64,000 bases of DNA, taken from contig JAJDTB010000007.1 of the NCBI GenBank assembly GCA_022827345.1, forward strand, positions 1 to 64,000, in the 5' to 3' direction. This stretch comes from Gemmatimonadota bacterium (GTDB lineage Bacteria; Gemmatimonadota; Gemmatimonadetes; Longimicrobiales; Gaopeijiaceae). The notes beneath the pieces were generated by a model. The model saw only the letters and a program-made list of their open reading frames with translations, ran no database searches and was not told where the DNA came from. How positions within the stretch are numbered: the first letter of the stretch is position 1; every line of letters starts with the position of its first letter. This document shows, piece after piece, positions 35,670-44,735 of this stretch. The translations under genes and the position numbers were made by a program.

Positions 35670-35744
35670 GAGGGGGATGAAACGTAGCACGGCGCACGGC
35701 ACCGTGTGGCGCTCCCGCGCACATGTGGGCTCCGAGCGGCGCCT

Positions 35745-36659
35745 CTACAGGATCGTGGCGCCGAGCGCCGAGGCCACCAGCCCGACGCCGAGCAGCGCCG
35801 TCTCGTTGCGGTCGTCGAGGACGGGATTGAGTTCGACAAGCTCGAGACTGAGCAGCCGGCCCGAGCGGAACGCCTTCTCGCAGACCAGGTGGCCCTCCCT
35901 GTAGGTGAGGCCTCCCCGGACCGGCGTGCCGACTCCGGGGGCGATCCCGGGATCGAGCGCGTCGAGGTCGAGGGAAAGGTGGAATCCGCACGTCCCGTCG
36001 CCGGCGCGTTCCAGCGCCTCGTCCATGCACGCGGCCACGCCCCTTTCGTCGACCTCCGACATCGTGAACACCCGCACCCCCAGCTCCCGAATGAGCGCCT
36101 TCTCGCCGGCGTCCAGATCGCGCGCGCCCAGTACGCTCACATTTTCGGGGCGGACGCAGGCCCTTCCGCGGGTCAGGCGCGGCTCGCCCAATCCCAGCAG
36201 CACCGCCAGAGGCATCCCGTGGATGTTGCCGGTGGGCGATGTGTGGGGCTGGTTCAGGTCGGTATGCGCGTCGACCCAGATGACCCCGATGGACATCCCC
36301 TGCTCGAGGTAGTGGTCGGCCACCGCGCCCACCGACCCGATGGCGAGCGAGTGATCGCCGCCGAGGACGAGGGGCAGGCATCCCCGGTCCAGCCCCTTCC
36401 GCACCGCCGCCCGTGTCCGCCCCGTCACATCGTAAATCTCGTTCAGGAAGGGGAGCACGTCCTCTCCCGACTCGGTGGTCTCCAGCCCGCCGGCCGTGAT
36501 GGTGCCGATTTCGGAAACGGTGTGGCCGATCTTCTCGATCTCTTCGCGGATCCCCGCGATGCGCAGGGCCGACGGGCCCATGTCCACACCGCGGCGGCCC
36601 GCACCCAGGTCGATGGAGACGGAGAGCAGCGAGATGTCTCGTCGGGAAGCTTGTGGCAT
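35745..36659 (-). CDS. rocF: Arginase
   Basis: 304 residues from ATG 36659. Manganese-ligand motifs of the ureohydrolase family are all present: LGGDHSLAIGSVGAV, VIWVDAHTDLNQPHTSPTGN (DAHxD) and HLSLDLDALDPGIAPGVGTP (SxDxDxxDPxxxPGxGTP). IHGMPLAVLLG is the usual Gly-His-rich loop. The length and the N-terminal SIDLGAGRRGVDMGPSALRI are those of arginase rather than agmatinase. It splits arginine to ornithine and urea. No urease or ornithine catabolic gene is next to it. It is divergent from the first TolB-amidohydrolase gene; a promoter-like CTGACA and TATGTT pair lies in the shared 180-bp gap. Confidence 0.93.
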   Translation of the reverse strand: MPQASRRDISLLSVSIDLGAGRRGVDMGPSALRIAGIREEIEKIGHTVSEIGTITAGGLETTESGEDVLPFLNEIYDVTGRTRAAVRKGLDRGCLPLVLGGDHSLAIGSVGAVADHYLEQGMSIGVIWVDAHTDLNQPHTSPTGNIHGMPLAVLLGLGEPRLTRGRACVRPENVSVLGARDLDAGEKALIRELGVRVFTMSEVDERGVAACMDEALERAGDGTCGFHLSLDLDALDPGIAPGVGTPVRGGLTYREGHLVCEKAFRSGRLLSLELVELNPVLDDRNETALLGVGLVASALGATIL

Positions 36660-36841
36660 GTCTCGAATGCGTCCCCCGCAGGCGGGGCGGTCTGGTCCGT
36701 TGGGGCCGTTGGTGTGCTTGGTGGCGTGCGCCGGCTGACACTACTATTCACCCCGAACGTATGTTAGAGGTTCGGCTGGTCAATTCCCCGGCCGTTTCTC
36801 GTTCGCGCAAATCCCACTGCAATCCGGAACGGAGTCGGCGC

Positions 36842-39800
36842 ATGCGCTCTCTCAAACGCAGCCGCTGGGCGGTCACACTGGTGCTGCTCACCCCCCTCGC
36901 CGCCCAGGCCCAGGAGGCCGAGCCGGACCCCGATCGCGGCCTCCCCCTGGAGCCCGCCCGCTGGGCACGGTTCACCACCGACGAGGGCACCTGGATCTCG
37001 CTCGATGTAAGTCCGGACGGACAGACGATCGTCTTCGACATGCTCGGCGACCTGTACTCGATGCCGATCACCGGTGGCGACGCCACGCGCCTCACCAGCG
37101 GGATGGGCTACGACATGCAGCCGCGCTTCAGCCCTGACGGCGAGCGGATCGTGTTCGTGTCCGACCGGAGCGGCGACCAGAACGTCTGGCTCGTCCCTGC
37201 GGCGGGCGGCGACCCCACGCAGGTCAGCAAGGGGGTCGGGAGCGGCTTCCTGTCGCCCGAATGGATGCCCGACGGGAACTACGTCGTCGTGTCGAGGTCG
37301 CGCCAGTTCTTCGGGCTCGAAAAGCTCTGGCTGTACCACGTGGACGGCGGCACCGGGATCGAGATGGTGGGCGGCCCGGGCGGCCAGCGGATGATGGGCG
37401 CGGCCGTCGACGCCGAAGGGCGGTACGTCTGGTACGCCCAGCGCCAGGGAACATGGCAGTACAACGCCATCTTCCCGCAGTTCCAGCTGTGGGTCTACGA
37501 CCGCCAGTCCGGTACGCGCACCCCGATGACGAACCGGTACGGCTCCGCGTTCCGGCCCGCGCTGTCGCCCGACGGCACGATGCTGGCCTACGGCAGCCGC
37601 GACGACGCCGACACGGGAATCCGTCTGCGCGACCTCGCCTCGGGGATGGAGCGCTGGCTGGCCTACCCGGTCCAGCGTGACGACATGGAGTCGACCGCGA
37701 CCATGGACGTGCTCCCCGGCTACTCCTTCACGCCGGAGTCCGACGCGCTGGTCATGTCCTACGGCGGCCGGATCTGGCGCGTGCCGGTGGACGGCAGCGA
37801 TCCCGCCGAGATCCCCTTCACTGTCGAGGCAGAGATCGGGATCGGTCCCGAGGTCGAGTTCGAGTACCCGATCGAGGACACGCCGACCTTCATGGTCAAG
37901 CAGATCCGGTATCCGCGCGCCTCTCCCGACGGGAGCCGCGTCGCCTTCACCGCCCTCGACCGCGTGTACGTCGCGGACCTCCCGGACGGGACGCCCAGGC
38001 GGCTGACGAGCGACGAAGTGGGTGAACACCGTCCGGTCTGGTCGCCCGATGGGCGCTACGTGGCATACGTGACCTGGGACGACGACAGCGGCGAGGGCCA
38101 CATCCGGCGCGTGGCGGCGGAAGGCGGCACGGCGGTTACCCTCACGACGGTGCCCGCGTACTACCGCGACCTCGTGTACTCGCCCGACGGCGGGCGCATC
38201 GTCGGCGTGCGGTCTCCCAGGCGCGTCGTGCAGGAGGCCGTCGATCCCTTCTTCAGCACGGCCGGCTCCGAGTTCGTCTGGATCCCGGCCGACGGCGGCG
38301 AGGTGACGGTCATCGGCCCCACGGCGGGACGCAGATCGCCCCACTTCACCGAGGACCCCGACCGCATCTACTACTACGGAACCGCGCGGGCGGATGCCGT
38401 CCCGGGCTCCCCCGCTCCGCCCCCTCCGACCACCGCACTGTCCTCGGCTCGCTGGGACGACACCGACAGGAAACGGCATCTCCAGGTCACGAGGCGGGCC
38501 GATCTGTCCGCGGGTGGCGTGCCCATCGGCTACAAGCGCTCGGAGACGTCCGACCTCGTGATGCCGGCGGACTTCGACGACGACGAGCCGCGCGAACTGA
38601 TCCTGCGGTTCATCTCGGGCTCGGTCGAGATGGCGCCGCGGGGCGATCTCGCGCTGGCGCAGGTGGGAGACGACCTGTATGCCGTCACGGTGCCCGATCT
38701 GGGTGCCGCGCTGCCCACGGTGGACGTGGTCAAGCCCGACTCGGCCGCGGTGCCCGTGTGGAAGCTGAACGAACTCGGCGTCGAGTTCCCGGCGTGGGGT
38801 GCGGACGGCCGCACCGTGCACTGGTCGCTCGGCAACGCGCTGTTCACCTACGACCTGGACGCCGCCGCCGCCGACCCCGACTACGAGCCCGCCGAACAGC
38901 AGTTCGCGGTTACGGCGGAGCGCGACATCCCGCGGGGGACGGTCGTTCTGCGCGGCGCGCGGGCGATCACCATGAACGGCGACGAGATCGTCCAGAACGC
39001 CGACATCGTGGTGACCGACAACCGCATCGTCTCGGTGTCGGCGGGGCCCGGGGACGTGCCCGAGGGCGCGACCGTGGTCGATGTCGCGGGCAAGACAGTC
39101 GTTCCCGGCTTCGTGGACACGCATGCGCACATGTGGAATCTCTGGGGCCTCCACTGGGCACGCCCGTGGATCTACACGGCGAACCTGGCCTATGGCGTGA
39201 CGACGACGCGGGATCCGCAGACGGCGACGACCGACGTCCTCTCCTACGAGGACATGGTGCGCGCCGGGAAGATGGTCGGTCCGCGCGTCTATTCGACCGG
39301 CCCGGGCGTCTTCGGCCAGGCCTTCGTCAGGAGCTACGAGCACGCGGTCGAAGTGCTCACCAAGTACAGCCGCTACTACGACACCAAGACCTTCAAGATG
39401 TACATGTCCGGCAACCGCAGGCAGCGCCAGTGGCTGATCATGGCCGCGCGCGATCTCGAACTCATGCCCACCACCGAAGGAGGGCTGGACTACCGGCTCA
39501 ACATGACCCACGCGATCGACGGCTATCCCGGAGTCGAGCACTCCATGCCCATCATCCCGGCATATGGCGACGTCGTCGAACTCTTCGCGACCTCGGGCAC
39601 GGTGAATTCGCCCACGCTGCTCGTCTCCTACGGCGGGCCCTGGGCGGAGAACTACTTCTACACCCGCGAGGACATCTTCGGAGACGAGAAGCTCACGCAT
39701 TTCACCCCCAAGCGTGAGCTCGACACGAAGGCGCGGCGCCTGCAGACGACCGGCCCCGGACCGGGCGGCTGGTTCATGGAGGACGAATACGCGTTCCCGA

Positions 39801-40216
39801 AACACGCCGCCTGGCTGACGCGACTGGTGGAGAACGGCGGGAAGACCGGCGTCGGCAGCCACGGACAGCTGCAGGGGCTGGGCTTTCACTGGGAGCTGTG
39901 GGCGATGCAGAGCGGCGGCATGGACGAGCACGACGCGCTGCGGGCCGCCACGATCATGGGTGCCGAGGCGATCGGACTGGGCCGCGACCTGGGGTCCATC
40001 GAGCCCGGCAAGCTGGCCGACCTGGTGATCCTCGACGCCAACCCCCTCGACAACATCCGCAACAGCAACACGGTGCATCAGGTGATGATGAACGGACGGC
40101 TGTACGACGGCGACACCCTCGATGAAGTATGGCCGAGACAGCGACCGGCACCGGATGAACCCTGGCGAAACACCGCGCCCAATGTGAACGCCGGGATCCC
40201 GGGAGGTGACAAATGA
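36842..40216 (+). CDS. Exported TolB-propeller/amidohydrolase, paralog 1
   Basis: 1124 residues from ATG 36842, with ACGGAGT 8 nt upstream. Signal peptide AVTLVLLTPLAAQAQ. Residues about 40-690 are a large beta-propeller of TolB/WD40-like (PD40) blades, with DVSPDGQTIVFDMLGDLYSM, QPRFSPDGERIVFVSDRSGD and later copies. From about 705 is an amidohydrolase: GTVVLRGARAITMNGDEI, metal site VVPGFVDTHAHMWNLWGL (HxH), a Lys in TKTFKMYMSGNRRQRQW, His in PGVEHSMP and GVGSHGQLQG, and a C-terminal GSIEPGKLADLVILDANPLD. The propeller joins the hydrolase without a spacer. Relatives are annotated as Tol-Pal-like or dipeptidase-like, and the substrate is unknown. The stop overlaps paralog 2 (ATGA). Confidence 0.88.
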   Translation: MRSLKRSRWAVTLVLLTPLAAQAQEAEPDPDRGLPLEPARWARFTTDEGTWISLDVSPDGQTIVFDMLGDLYSMPITGGDATRLTSGMGYDMQPRFSPDGERIVFVSDRSGDQNVWLVPAAGGDPTQVSKGVGSGFLSPEWMPDGNYVVVSRSRQFFGLEKLWLYHVDGGTGIEMVGGPGGQRMMGAAVDAEGRYVWYAQRQGTWQYNAIFPQFQLWVYDRQSGTRTPMTNRYGSAFRPALSPDGTMLAYGSRDDADTGIRLRDLASGMERWLAYPVQRDDMESTATMDVLPGYSFTPESDALVMSYGGRIWRVPVDGSDPAEIPFTVEAEIGIGPEVEFEYPIEDTPTFMVKQIRYPRASPDGSRVAFTALDRVYVADLPDGTPRRLTSDEVGEHRPVWSPDGRYVAYVTWDDDSGEGHIRRVAAEGGTAVTLTTVPAYYRDLVYSPDGGRIVGVRSPRRVVQEAVDPFFSTAGSEFVWIPADGGEVTVIGPTAGRRSPHFTEDPDRIYYYGTARADAVPGSPAPPPPTTALSSARWDDTDRKRHLQVTRRADLSAGGVPIGYKRSETSDLVMPADFDDDEPRELILRFISGSVEMAPRGDLALAQVGDDLYAVTVPDLGAALPTVDVVKPDSAAVPVWKLNELGVEFPAWGADGRTVHWSLGNALFTYDLDAAAADPDYEPAEQQFAVTAERDIPRGTVVLRGARAITMNGDEIVQNADIVVTDNRIVSVSAGPGDVPEGATVVDVAGKTVVPGFVDTHAHMWNLWGLHWARPWIYTANLAYGVTTTRDPQTATTDVLSYEDMVRAGKMVGPRVYSTGPGVFGQAFVRSYEHAVEVLTKYSRYYDTKTFKMYMSGNRRQRQWLIMAARDLELMPTTEGGLDYRLNMTHAIDGYPGVEHSMPIIPAYGDVVELFATSGTVNSPTLLVSYGGPWAENYFYTREDIFGDEKLTHFTPKRELDTKARRLQTTGPGPGGWFMEDEYAFPKHAAWLTRLVENGGKTGVGSHGQLQGLGFHWELWAMQSGGMDEHDALRAATIMGAEAIGLGRDLGSIEPGKLADLVILDANPLDNIRNSNTVHQVMMNGRLYDGDTLDEVWPRQRPAPDEPWRNTAPNVNAGIPGGDK

Positions 40217-43200
40217 GCCCCGCCCGCAACAGCACCCGGAACGAGATCCGCGGCAAGTTCCGCCGATTCGCCGCGCCCACGCTGGCGCTGCTCATACTCG
40301 CGGTCATGTACGCGCCCCTGGTGGCACAGCCCCCCAGACCTGGAGGACCAGGCCGGAACCCCCTTCCCCTCCGCGGCGCCCGCACCGCCGAGTTCACCGC
40401 GACCGAAGGCACCTGGATCTCGCTCGACGTCAGCCCCGATGGCCAGACCATCGTCTTCGACCTGCTCGGCGAGCTCTACACCATGCCGATCACCGGCGGC
40501 GAGGCGTCCCCGCTTCTGACCGGTATGGCCTTCGAGACGCAGCCGCGCTTCAGCCCCGACGGCGAGTCGGTGGCGTTCATCTCGGACAGGAGCGGTGGCG
40601 ACAACCTGTGGACCATGCGGCTCGACAAGACGGACACGACGCAGGTTTCGCGTGGCAACAACAACCTCTTCCTGTCGCCCGAGTGGGCGCCCGACGGCGA
40701 GTTCATCGTGGTCAGCCGGTCGGGCGGCCTGGGCGGCGCGGCGAATCTGTATATGTACCATGCGGAGCGCTCGTCGCCGATCACCATCCCCGGCGCTCCC
40801 ACCTCGCCGATCTTAGCGTCCCTGTTCGGAGGCATCAAGCGCATCGGCGCCGCTTTCAGTCCCGACGGACGGCACATCTGGTACGCGCAGTCGTTCGGCG
40901 ACTGGGAGTACAACGCCCGTCTTCCCCGCTACCAGGTGTACCGGTACGATCGCGAAACCGGCACCAGTACCGTGATGACCAGCCGGTACGGTTCAGGGAT
41001 GCGCCCCGCGATCTCGCCCGACGGCGAGTGGCTGGTCTACGCAACCCGCTACAACGCCGACACCGGGCTCCGGAAGCGGAACCTGACGACCGGCGACGAG
41101 GAGTGGCTGGCCTATCCGGTGCAGCGCGACGAGCAGGAATCGCGCGCGCCGATCGACGTGTACCCGGGCTACGCCTTCCTCCCGGACGGTTCCGCAATCG
41201 TGGTCTCGTACGGCGGCAAGATCTGGAACGTCCCGATGGACGGCAGCGAGGCCACGGAGATTCCCTTCGAGGTCGAGGTAGAGCTGAGCATCGGGCCGTC
41301 GGTCGAGTTCGACTACCAGATCGACACGACCGCGATGGTGACCGCCAGCCAGATCCGCAACCCCGTCGTGTCGCCCGGTGGCGACCGCGTCGCGTTCACC
41401 GCATTCGACCGGCTGTGGGTGCGCGATCTGCCCGAGGGGGACGCCACGCGCCTCACCGAAGCGGACGTGGGCGAGTTCCACCCGCAGTGGTCGCCGGACG
41501 GCACATCGATCGCCTACGTCACCTGGGACGACACCGACGGCGGACACATCATGAGGGTGCCGGCGGCCGGCGGCGCACCTGTCCAGCTCACCGGTACCGC
41601 GGCCATGTACTACAACGTCGCCTGGTCGCCCGACGGCGAGCGTATCGTCGCGTCGCGCGGCGCCGCGCGCGACCTGATGGAGGCGTCGGGGCTGTTCTTC
41701 GGGCCGATGGGCGCCGAGTTCGTCTGGGTCCCGGCGGCCGCCGCCGAGCCCGCGGAAGCCATGGTGATCTCACCGACCGGGCTACGGGACGTCGCCCACT
41801 TCGCATCGGACGATCCCGACCGGATCTACGCCTACAGCCCGGCGGAGGGCCTGGTGTCGTTTCGCTGGGACGGCACCGACGTCGAGCGCCACCTGGTGGT
41901 GCGCGGGCGCCAGGGCATCCCGGGCATCGCGAATCCGCACCCGGACGAATGGGAATACCTGCCGAGGCGGGTCTATCCCTGGCGCAAGGCTCCCGATCCC
42001 ACGGATCTCGATCCACCGGCCGAGCCGGGGCTGCCTCAGCCCGCCGGCCTCATCGTCCTCTCTCCGGAGGGCGATCGCGCCTTCGTCCAGTTCGGCCAGG
42101 ACATCTTCATCGTCGATCTGGCAGAGGTCGGAGCCACGCCGCCCAACATCATGCTCACCAACCTGGGCGCTTCACCCGTCCCGGTGCGCAAGCTCACCGA
42201 CGTCGGCGGCGAATTCCCTGCGTGGGCGCCCGACGGCTCGGCGCTCCATTGGGCCATGGGCAACGTTCTCTTCACGTATGACCTCGATCACGTGGAAGCC
42301 GAGGAGGCCGAGGAAGAGGAGACTGCGCACGCACGCGCTCTGATCCGCGCCCGCGCCATGGCCATTTCGGACACGCTGAGCGACAAGCGCGCCGAAGCGG
42401 ACAGCCTGGAGAACGCGGACGAAGAGGTCCCCGAGGAGTTGGATGACGAGATCACGCGGCTGGTCGCCGACTCCGTGCAGGTCGTGGCCGACTCGCTCAT
42501 GGCGCGCGCCGACTCGATCCGCGAGGCGGCGGAGGAAGTGGCAGCCAAGGCCAGCGCGGTCCGCGACGGCGACAAGGAGGTCCTGGCCGACACGACCGAC
42601 ACCTACGAAGCGCACGAGCGCAAGATCGAGGTCGAGTTGCCGCGCGACATCCCCCGCGGCCTGGTCGCCCTGCGCGGAGGCCGCATCATCACGATGGCGG
42701 ACAATCCGTCCGACACCACCGGGGCGCCCCATGTCATCGAAGACGGGGTGGTTCTCGTCAGGGACAACAGGATCGTCGAGGTCGGCGTCGCCGATTCGGT
42801 CGAGATCCCCGACAGCGCCCAGGTGATCGACGTCGCCGGCAAGACGCTGGTCCCCGGCTACGTCGACACGCATTACCACTCCATGTGGCTCGTGCCGGAG
42901 ATCCATCCACAGGAGGTCTGGCAGTACCTGGCGACCCTGTCCTACGGAGTGACCACGACGCGCGACCCGCAGACCGCCGTCACGGACATCCTCAGTTACA
43001 CCGACCGCGTTCTGACCGGCGGGATGACCGGCCCGCGCATCTACTCGACGGGGCCCGGCGTCTTCAGCGGCGAGAACATCCGCAACGCCGACCACGCCAA
43101 GACCATCCTGCGGCGCTATTCGGAGTACTACGACACCAAGACGCTCAAGATGTACATGAGCGGGAACCGCCAGCAGCGCCAGTGGATCATCCAGGCCGCG

Positions 43201-43974
43201 CGCGAACTCGAGCTGATGCCCACCACCGAGGGCGGACTGGACTTCAAGATCGACATCACCCACGCGATCGACGGATACCCCGGGATCGAGCACAACCTCC
43301 CGATCGCACCGATCTACTCGGACGTCGTCGAACTCTTCAAGGAATCCGAGACGACCAGCACCCCCACCCTGCTCGTGTCGTACGGCGGCCCGTGGGCGGA
43401 GAACTACTTCTACACCACCGAGGACGTGCACGACGATCCCAAGCTGAACACCTTCGTGCCGCGCTCGAACATCGACACCCGGACACGGCGGCGCGGCGCC
43501 GGCGCCGGAGGCAGTCCCGGGCCGGTGGGCTGGTTCCTCGAGGAAGAGTACTTCTTCCCCCGCCACGGCGAGTTCGTGAAGGACATGCTCGAGGCCGGGG
43601 CCCGCATGGGCGTGGGCAGCCATGGACAGCTCCAGGGCCTCGCGTATCACTGGGAGCTGTGGGCCATGGCGGCCGGCGACGCGTCGAGGCACGACATGCT
43701 GCGGGCGGCGACCATCCTGGGTGCCGAGGCGATCGGCTTCGGCAATCAGCTCGGCAGCATCGAAAAGGACAAGTTCGCCGACATCGTGATCCTGAACTCG
43801 AACCCGCTCGACGACCTCCGCAACACGGTCGACATCCGGTATGTGATGAAGGACGGCCGCCTCTACGACGGCATGACCCTCGACGAGGTGTACCCCGAGG
43901 AGCGCACGCTGGAGCGGAGGAGGCCCGCCGAGACGGACCCGGCGGGCACCGCGGCAGGTATCAGGCGGAACTGA
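40213..43974 (+). CDS. Exported TolB-propeller/amidohydrolase, paralog 2, with coiled linker
   Basis: 1253 residues from ATG 40213, overlapping paralog 1. Signal anchor ALLILAVMYAPLVAQ. The propeller (about 50-690) opens with the same TEGTWISLDVSPDGQTIVFD blade. Between propeller and hydrolase is an Ala/Glu/Asp-rich segment of about 115 residues with heptad-like ADSV, ADSL and ADSI repeats, predicted coiled coil, absent from paralog 1. The amidohydrolase from about 810 has VPGYVDTHYHSMWLVPE (HxH), KTLKMYMSGNRQQRQW, PGIEHNLP and GVGSHGQLQGLAYHWELWAM, ending SIEKDKFADIVILNSNPLDD. Tandem duplication is the simplest origin. It is co-translated with paralog 1, so the two may form a hetero-complex. 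Confidence 0.88.
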   Translation: MSPARNSTRNEIRGKFRRFAAPTLALLILAVMYAPLVAQPPRPGGPGRNPLPLRGARTAEFTATEGTWISLDVSPDGQTIVFDLLGELYTMPITGGEASPLLTGMAFETQPRFSPDGESVAFISDRSGGDNLWTMRLDKTDTTQVSRGNNNLFLSPEWAPDGEFIVVSRSGGLGGAANLYMYHAERSSPITIPGAPTSPILASLFGGIKRIGAAFSPDGRHIWYAQSFGDWEYNARLPRYQVYRYDRETGTSTVMTSRYGSGMRPAISPDGEWLVYATRYNADTGLRKRNLTTGDEEWLAYPVQRDEQESRAPIDVYPGYAFLPDGSAIVVSYGGKIWNVPMDGSEATEIPFEVEVELSIGPSVEFDYQIDTTAMVTASQIRNPVVSPGGDRVAFTAFDRLWVRDLPEGDATRLTEADVGEFHPQWSPDGTSIAYVTWDDTDGGHIMRVPAAGGAPVQLTGTAAMYYNVAWSPDGERIVASRGAARDLMEASGLFFGPMGAEFVWVPAAAAEPAEAMVISPTGLRDVAHFASDDPDRIYAYSPAEGLVSFRWDGTDVERHLVVRGRQGIPGIANPHPDEWEYLPRRVYPWRKAPDPTDLDPPAEPGLPQPAGLIVLSPEGDRAFVQFGQDIFIVDLAEVGATPPNIMLTNLGASPVPVRKLTDVGGEFPAWAPDGSALHWAMGNVLFTYDLDHVEAEEAEEEETAHARALIRARAMAISDTLSDKRAEADSLENADEEVPEELDDEITRLVADSVQVVADSLMARADSIREAAEEVAAKASAVRDGDKEVLADTTDTYEAHERKIEVELPRDIPRGLVALRGGRIITMADNPSDTTGAPHVIEDGVVLVRDNRIVEVGVADSVEIPDSAQVIDVAGKTLVPGYVDTHYHSMWLVPEIHPQEVWQYLATLSYGVTTTRDPQTAVTDILSYTDRVLTGGMTGPRIYSTGPGVFSGENIRNADHAKTILRRYSEYYDTKTLKMYMSGNRQQRQWIIQAARELELMPTTEGGLDFKIDITHAIDGYPGIEHNLPIAPIYSDVVELFKESETTSTPTLLVSYGGPWAENYFYTTEDVHDDPKLNTFVPRSNIDTRTRRRGAGAGGSPGPVGWFLEEEYFFPRHGEFVKDMLEAGARMGVGSHGQLQGLAYHWELWAMAAGDASRHDMLRAATILGAEAIGFGNQLGSIEKDKFADIVILNSNPLDDLRNTVDIRYVMKDGRLYDGMTLDEVYPEERTLERRRPAETDPAGTAAGIRRN

Positions 43975-43984
43975 GCGGAGGCGA

Positions 43985-44005
43985 GTGAACCGGCCGGCGG
44001 TTCAC
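43985..44005. terminator. Hairpin after amidohydrolase paralog 2
   Basis: GTGAACC (43985-43991) and GGTTCAC (43999-44005) make a 7-bp stem with a GC-only loop, 11 nt after the stop. A larger CCGGCCGG-containing pairing follows downstream. No T-run. Confidence 0.45.
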
Positions 44006-44104
44006 GGCGGAGTGCCGTGGATCGCCGGCCGGGGTGCCCGGTGGGCTCGTCCCACTGTGACCCTGCATTCGCGAGTCCACTCAGCTCACAAACATGTACT
44101 GTTG

Positions 44105-44139
44105 ATATTACATAATGTAATGTTTATATTACATTATTG
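44105..44139. repeat. AT-rich overlapping palindrome, copy 2 of 2
   Basis: ATTACAT-A-ATGTAAT (44107-44121) overlaps a longer dyad, ATAATGTAAT (44112-44121) with ATTACATTAT (44128-44137), spacer GTTTAT. It matches 29 of 35 bases of the copy at 29265-29299 in the same orientation, and ATGTAC again lies just to the left (44094-44099). Unlike copy 1 it sits between converging genes; the stop codon of the gene at 44129 is inside it. Confidence 0.65.
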
Positions 44140-44683
44140 AGGTCGGCAGTTCCTTCGCAGGATCTCTTTCGCTCGCGAGCCGCGCCGCGTCCGCCCTCTC
44201 GCCCGCCGGCAACTGCGCCAACGTGAGCGCCAGCTCCGCCGCAAACTCGTCCGCGATCAGCCGATCGGCGGACTCGATTCGCAGCACCAGCTTGGACGGG
44301 TGCTGCAGCCGCAGCCCCTCCTGCCCGGCGATTTCCTCAAACGCGAGGAGATCGGACGCGGTGATCACGAGTCTCGGTCCGATTTCCCACCAGCGCCGCT
44401 TGAGAACGAATGCGCCCGCGACCTTCGCCAGCGGGATGACGATTTCCCGCACCGGTTCGATGTCTTCGCGGGTCTCCCAGGCTGAGTCGCTCCACATCTG
44501 CCGCTTCACGGCAAGGCGCCACTGGATCACCAGCCGGTCCTCCGCGAGGCGCACGAGCCCATGCGCGGTCTCCTTCTTCTGCGATTCCCACACACCCGTC
44601 CCCGACTCGTACTTCCAGGAGCTCAGATCCTGACTTCGCTTGATCGTGAACGGGACGGCGCTCATGCCGGACGCCGGGGCCAT
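44129..44683 (-). CDS. Conserved-looking hypothetical protein, possible PH-like fold
   Basis: 184 residues from ATG 44683, or 178 from ATG 44665 (MSAVPFTIKRSQDLSSWKYE); neither start has a strong ribosome-binding site. There is no signal peptide or membrane segment. The middle is a run of beta strands (GLVRLAEDRLVIQWRLAVKR, EPVREIVIPLAKVAGAFVLK, WEIGPRLVITASDLLAFEEI) closed by an amphipathic helix (ADEFAAELALTLAQLP), the order of a pleckstrin-homology-like domain. I do not recognise a named family. It follows amidohydrolase paralog 3 by 52 nt on the same strand and may be its co-transcribed cytosolic companion. Its stop codon lies in the AT-rich palindrome. Confidence 0.65.
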   Translation of the reverse strand: MAPASGMSAVPFTIKRSQDLSSWKYESGTGVWESQKKETAHGLVRLAEDRLVIQWRLAVKRQMWSDSAWETREDIEPVREIVIPLAKVAGAFVLKRRWWEIGPRLVITASDLLAFEEIAGQEGLRLQHPSKLVLRIESADRLIADEFAAELALTLAQLPAGERADAARLASERDPAKELPTSIM

Positions 44684-44735
44684 GGCAACCCGGATCGAGC
44701 CTCCCCGGAACAGGCGGCCGCGCGCGCTCCGGCCA

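Noticed and set aside
36764-40078. A 1104-codon minus-strand open frame opposite amidohydrolase paralog 1
   Set aside because: Same antisense artefact; no signal peptide or motif, while the plus-strand gene is unambiguous. Similar mirror frames oppose metH (55604-57427, 57617-59437) and the Omp85-like gene (31849-33759).
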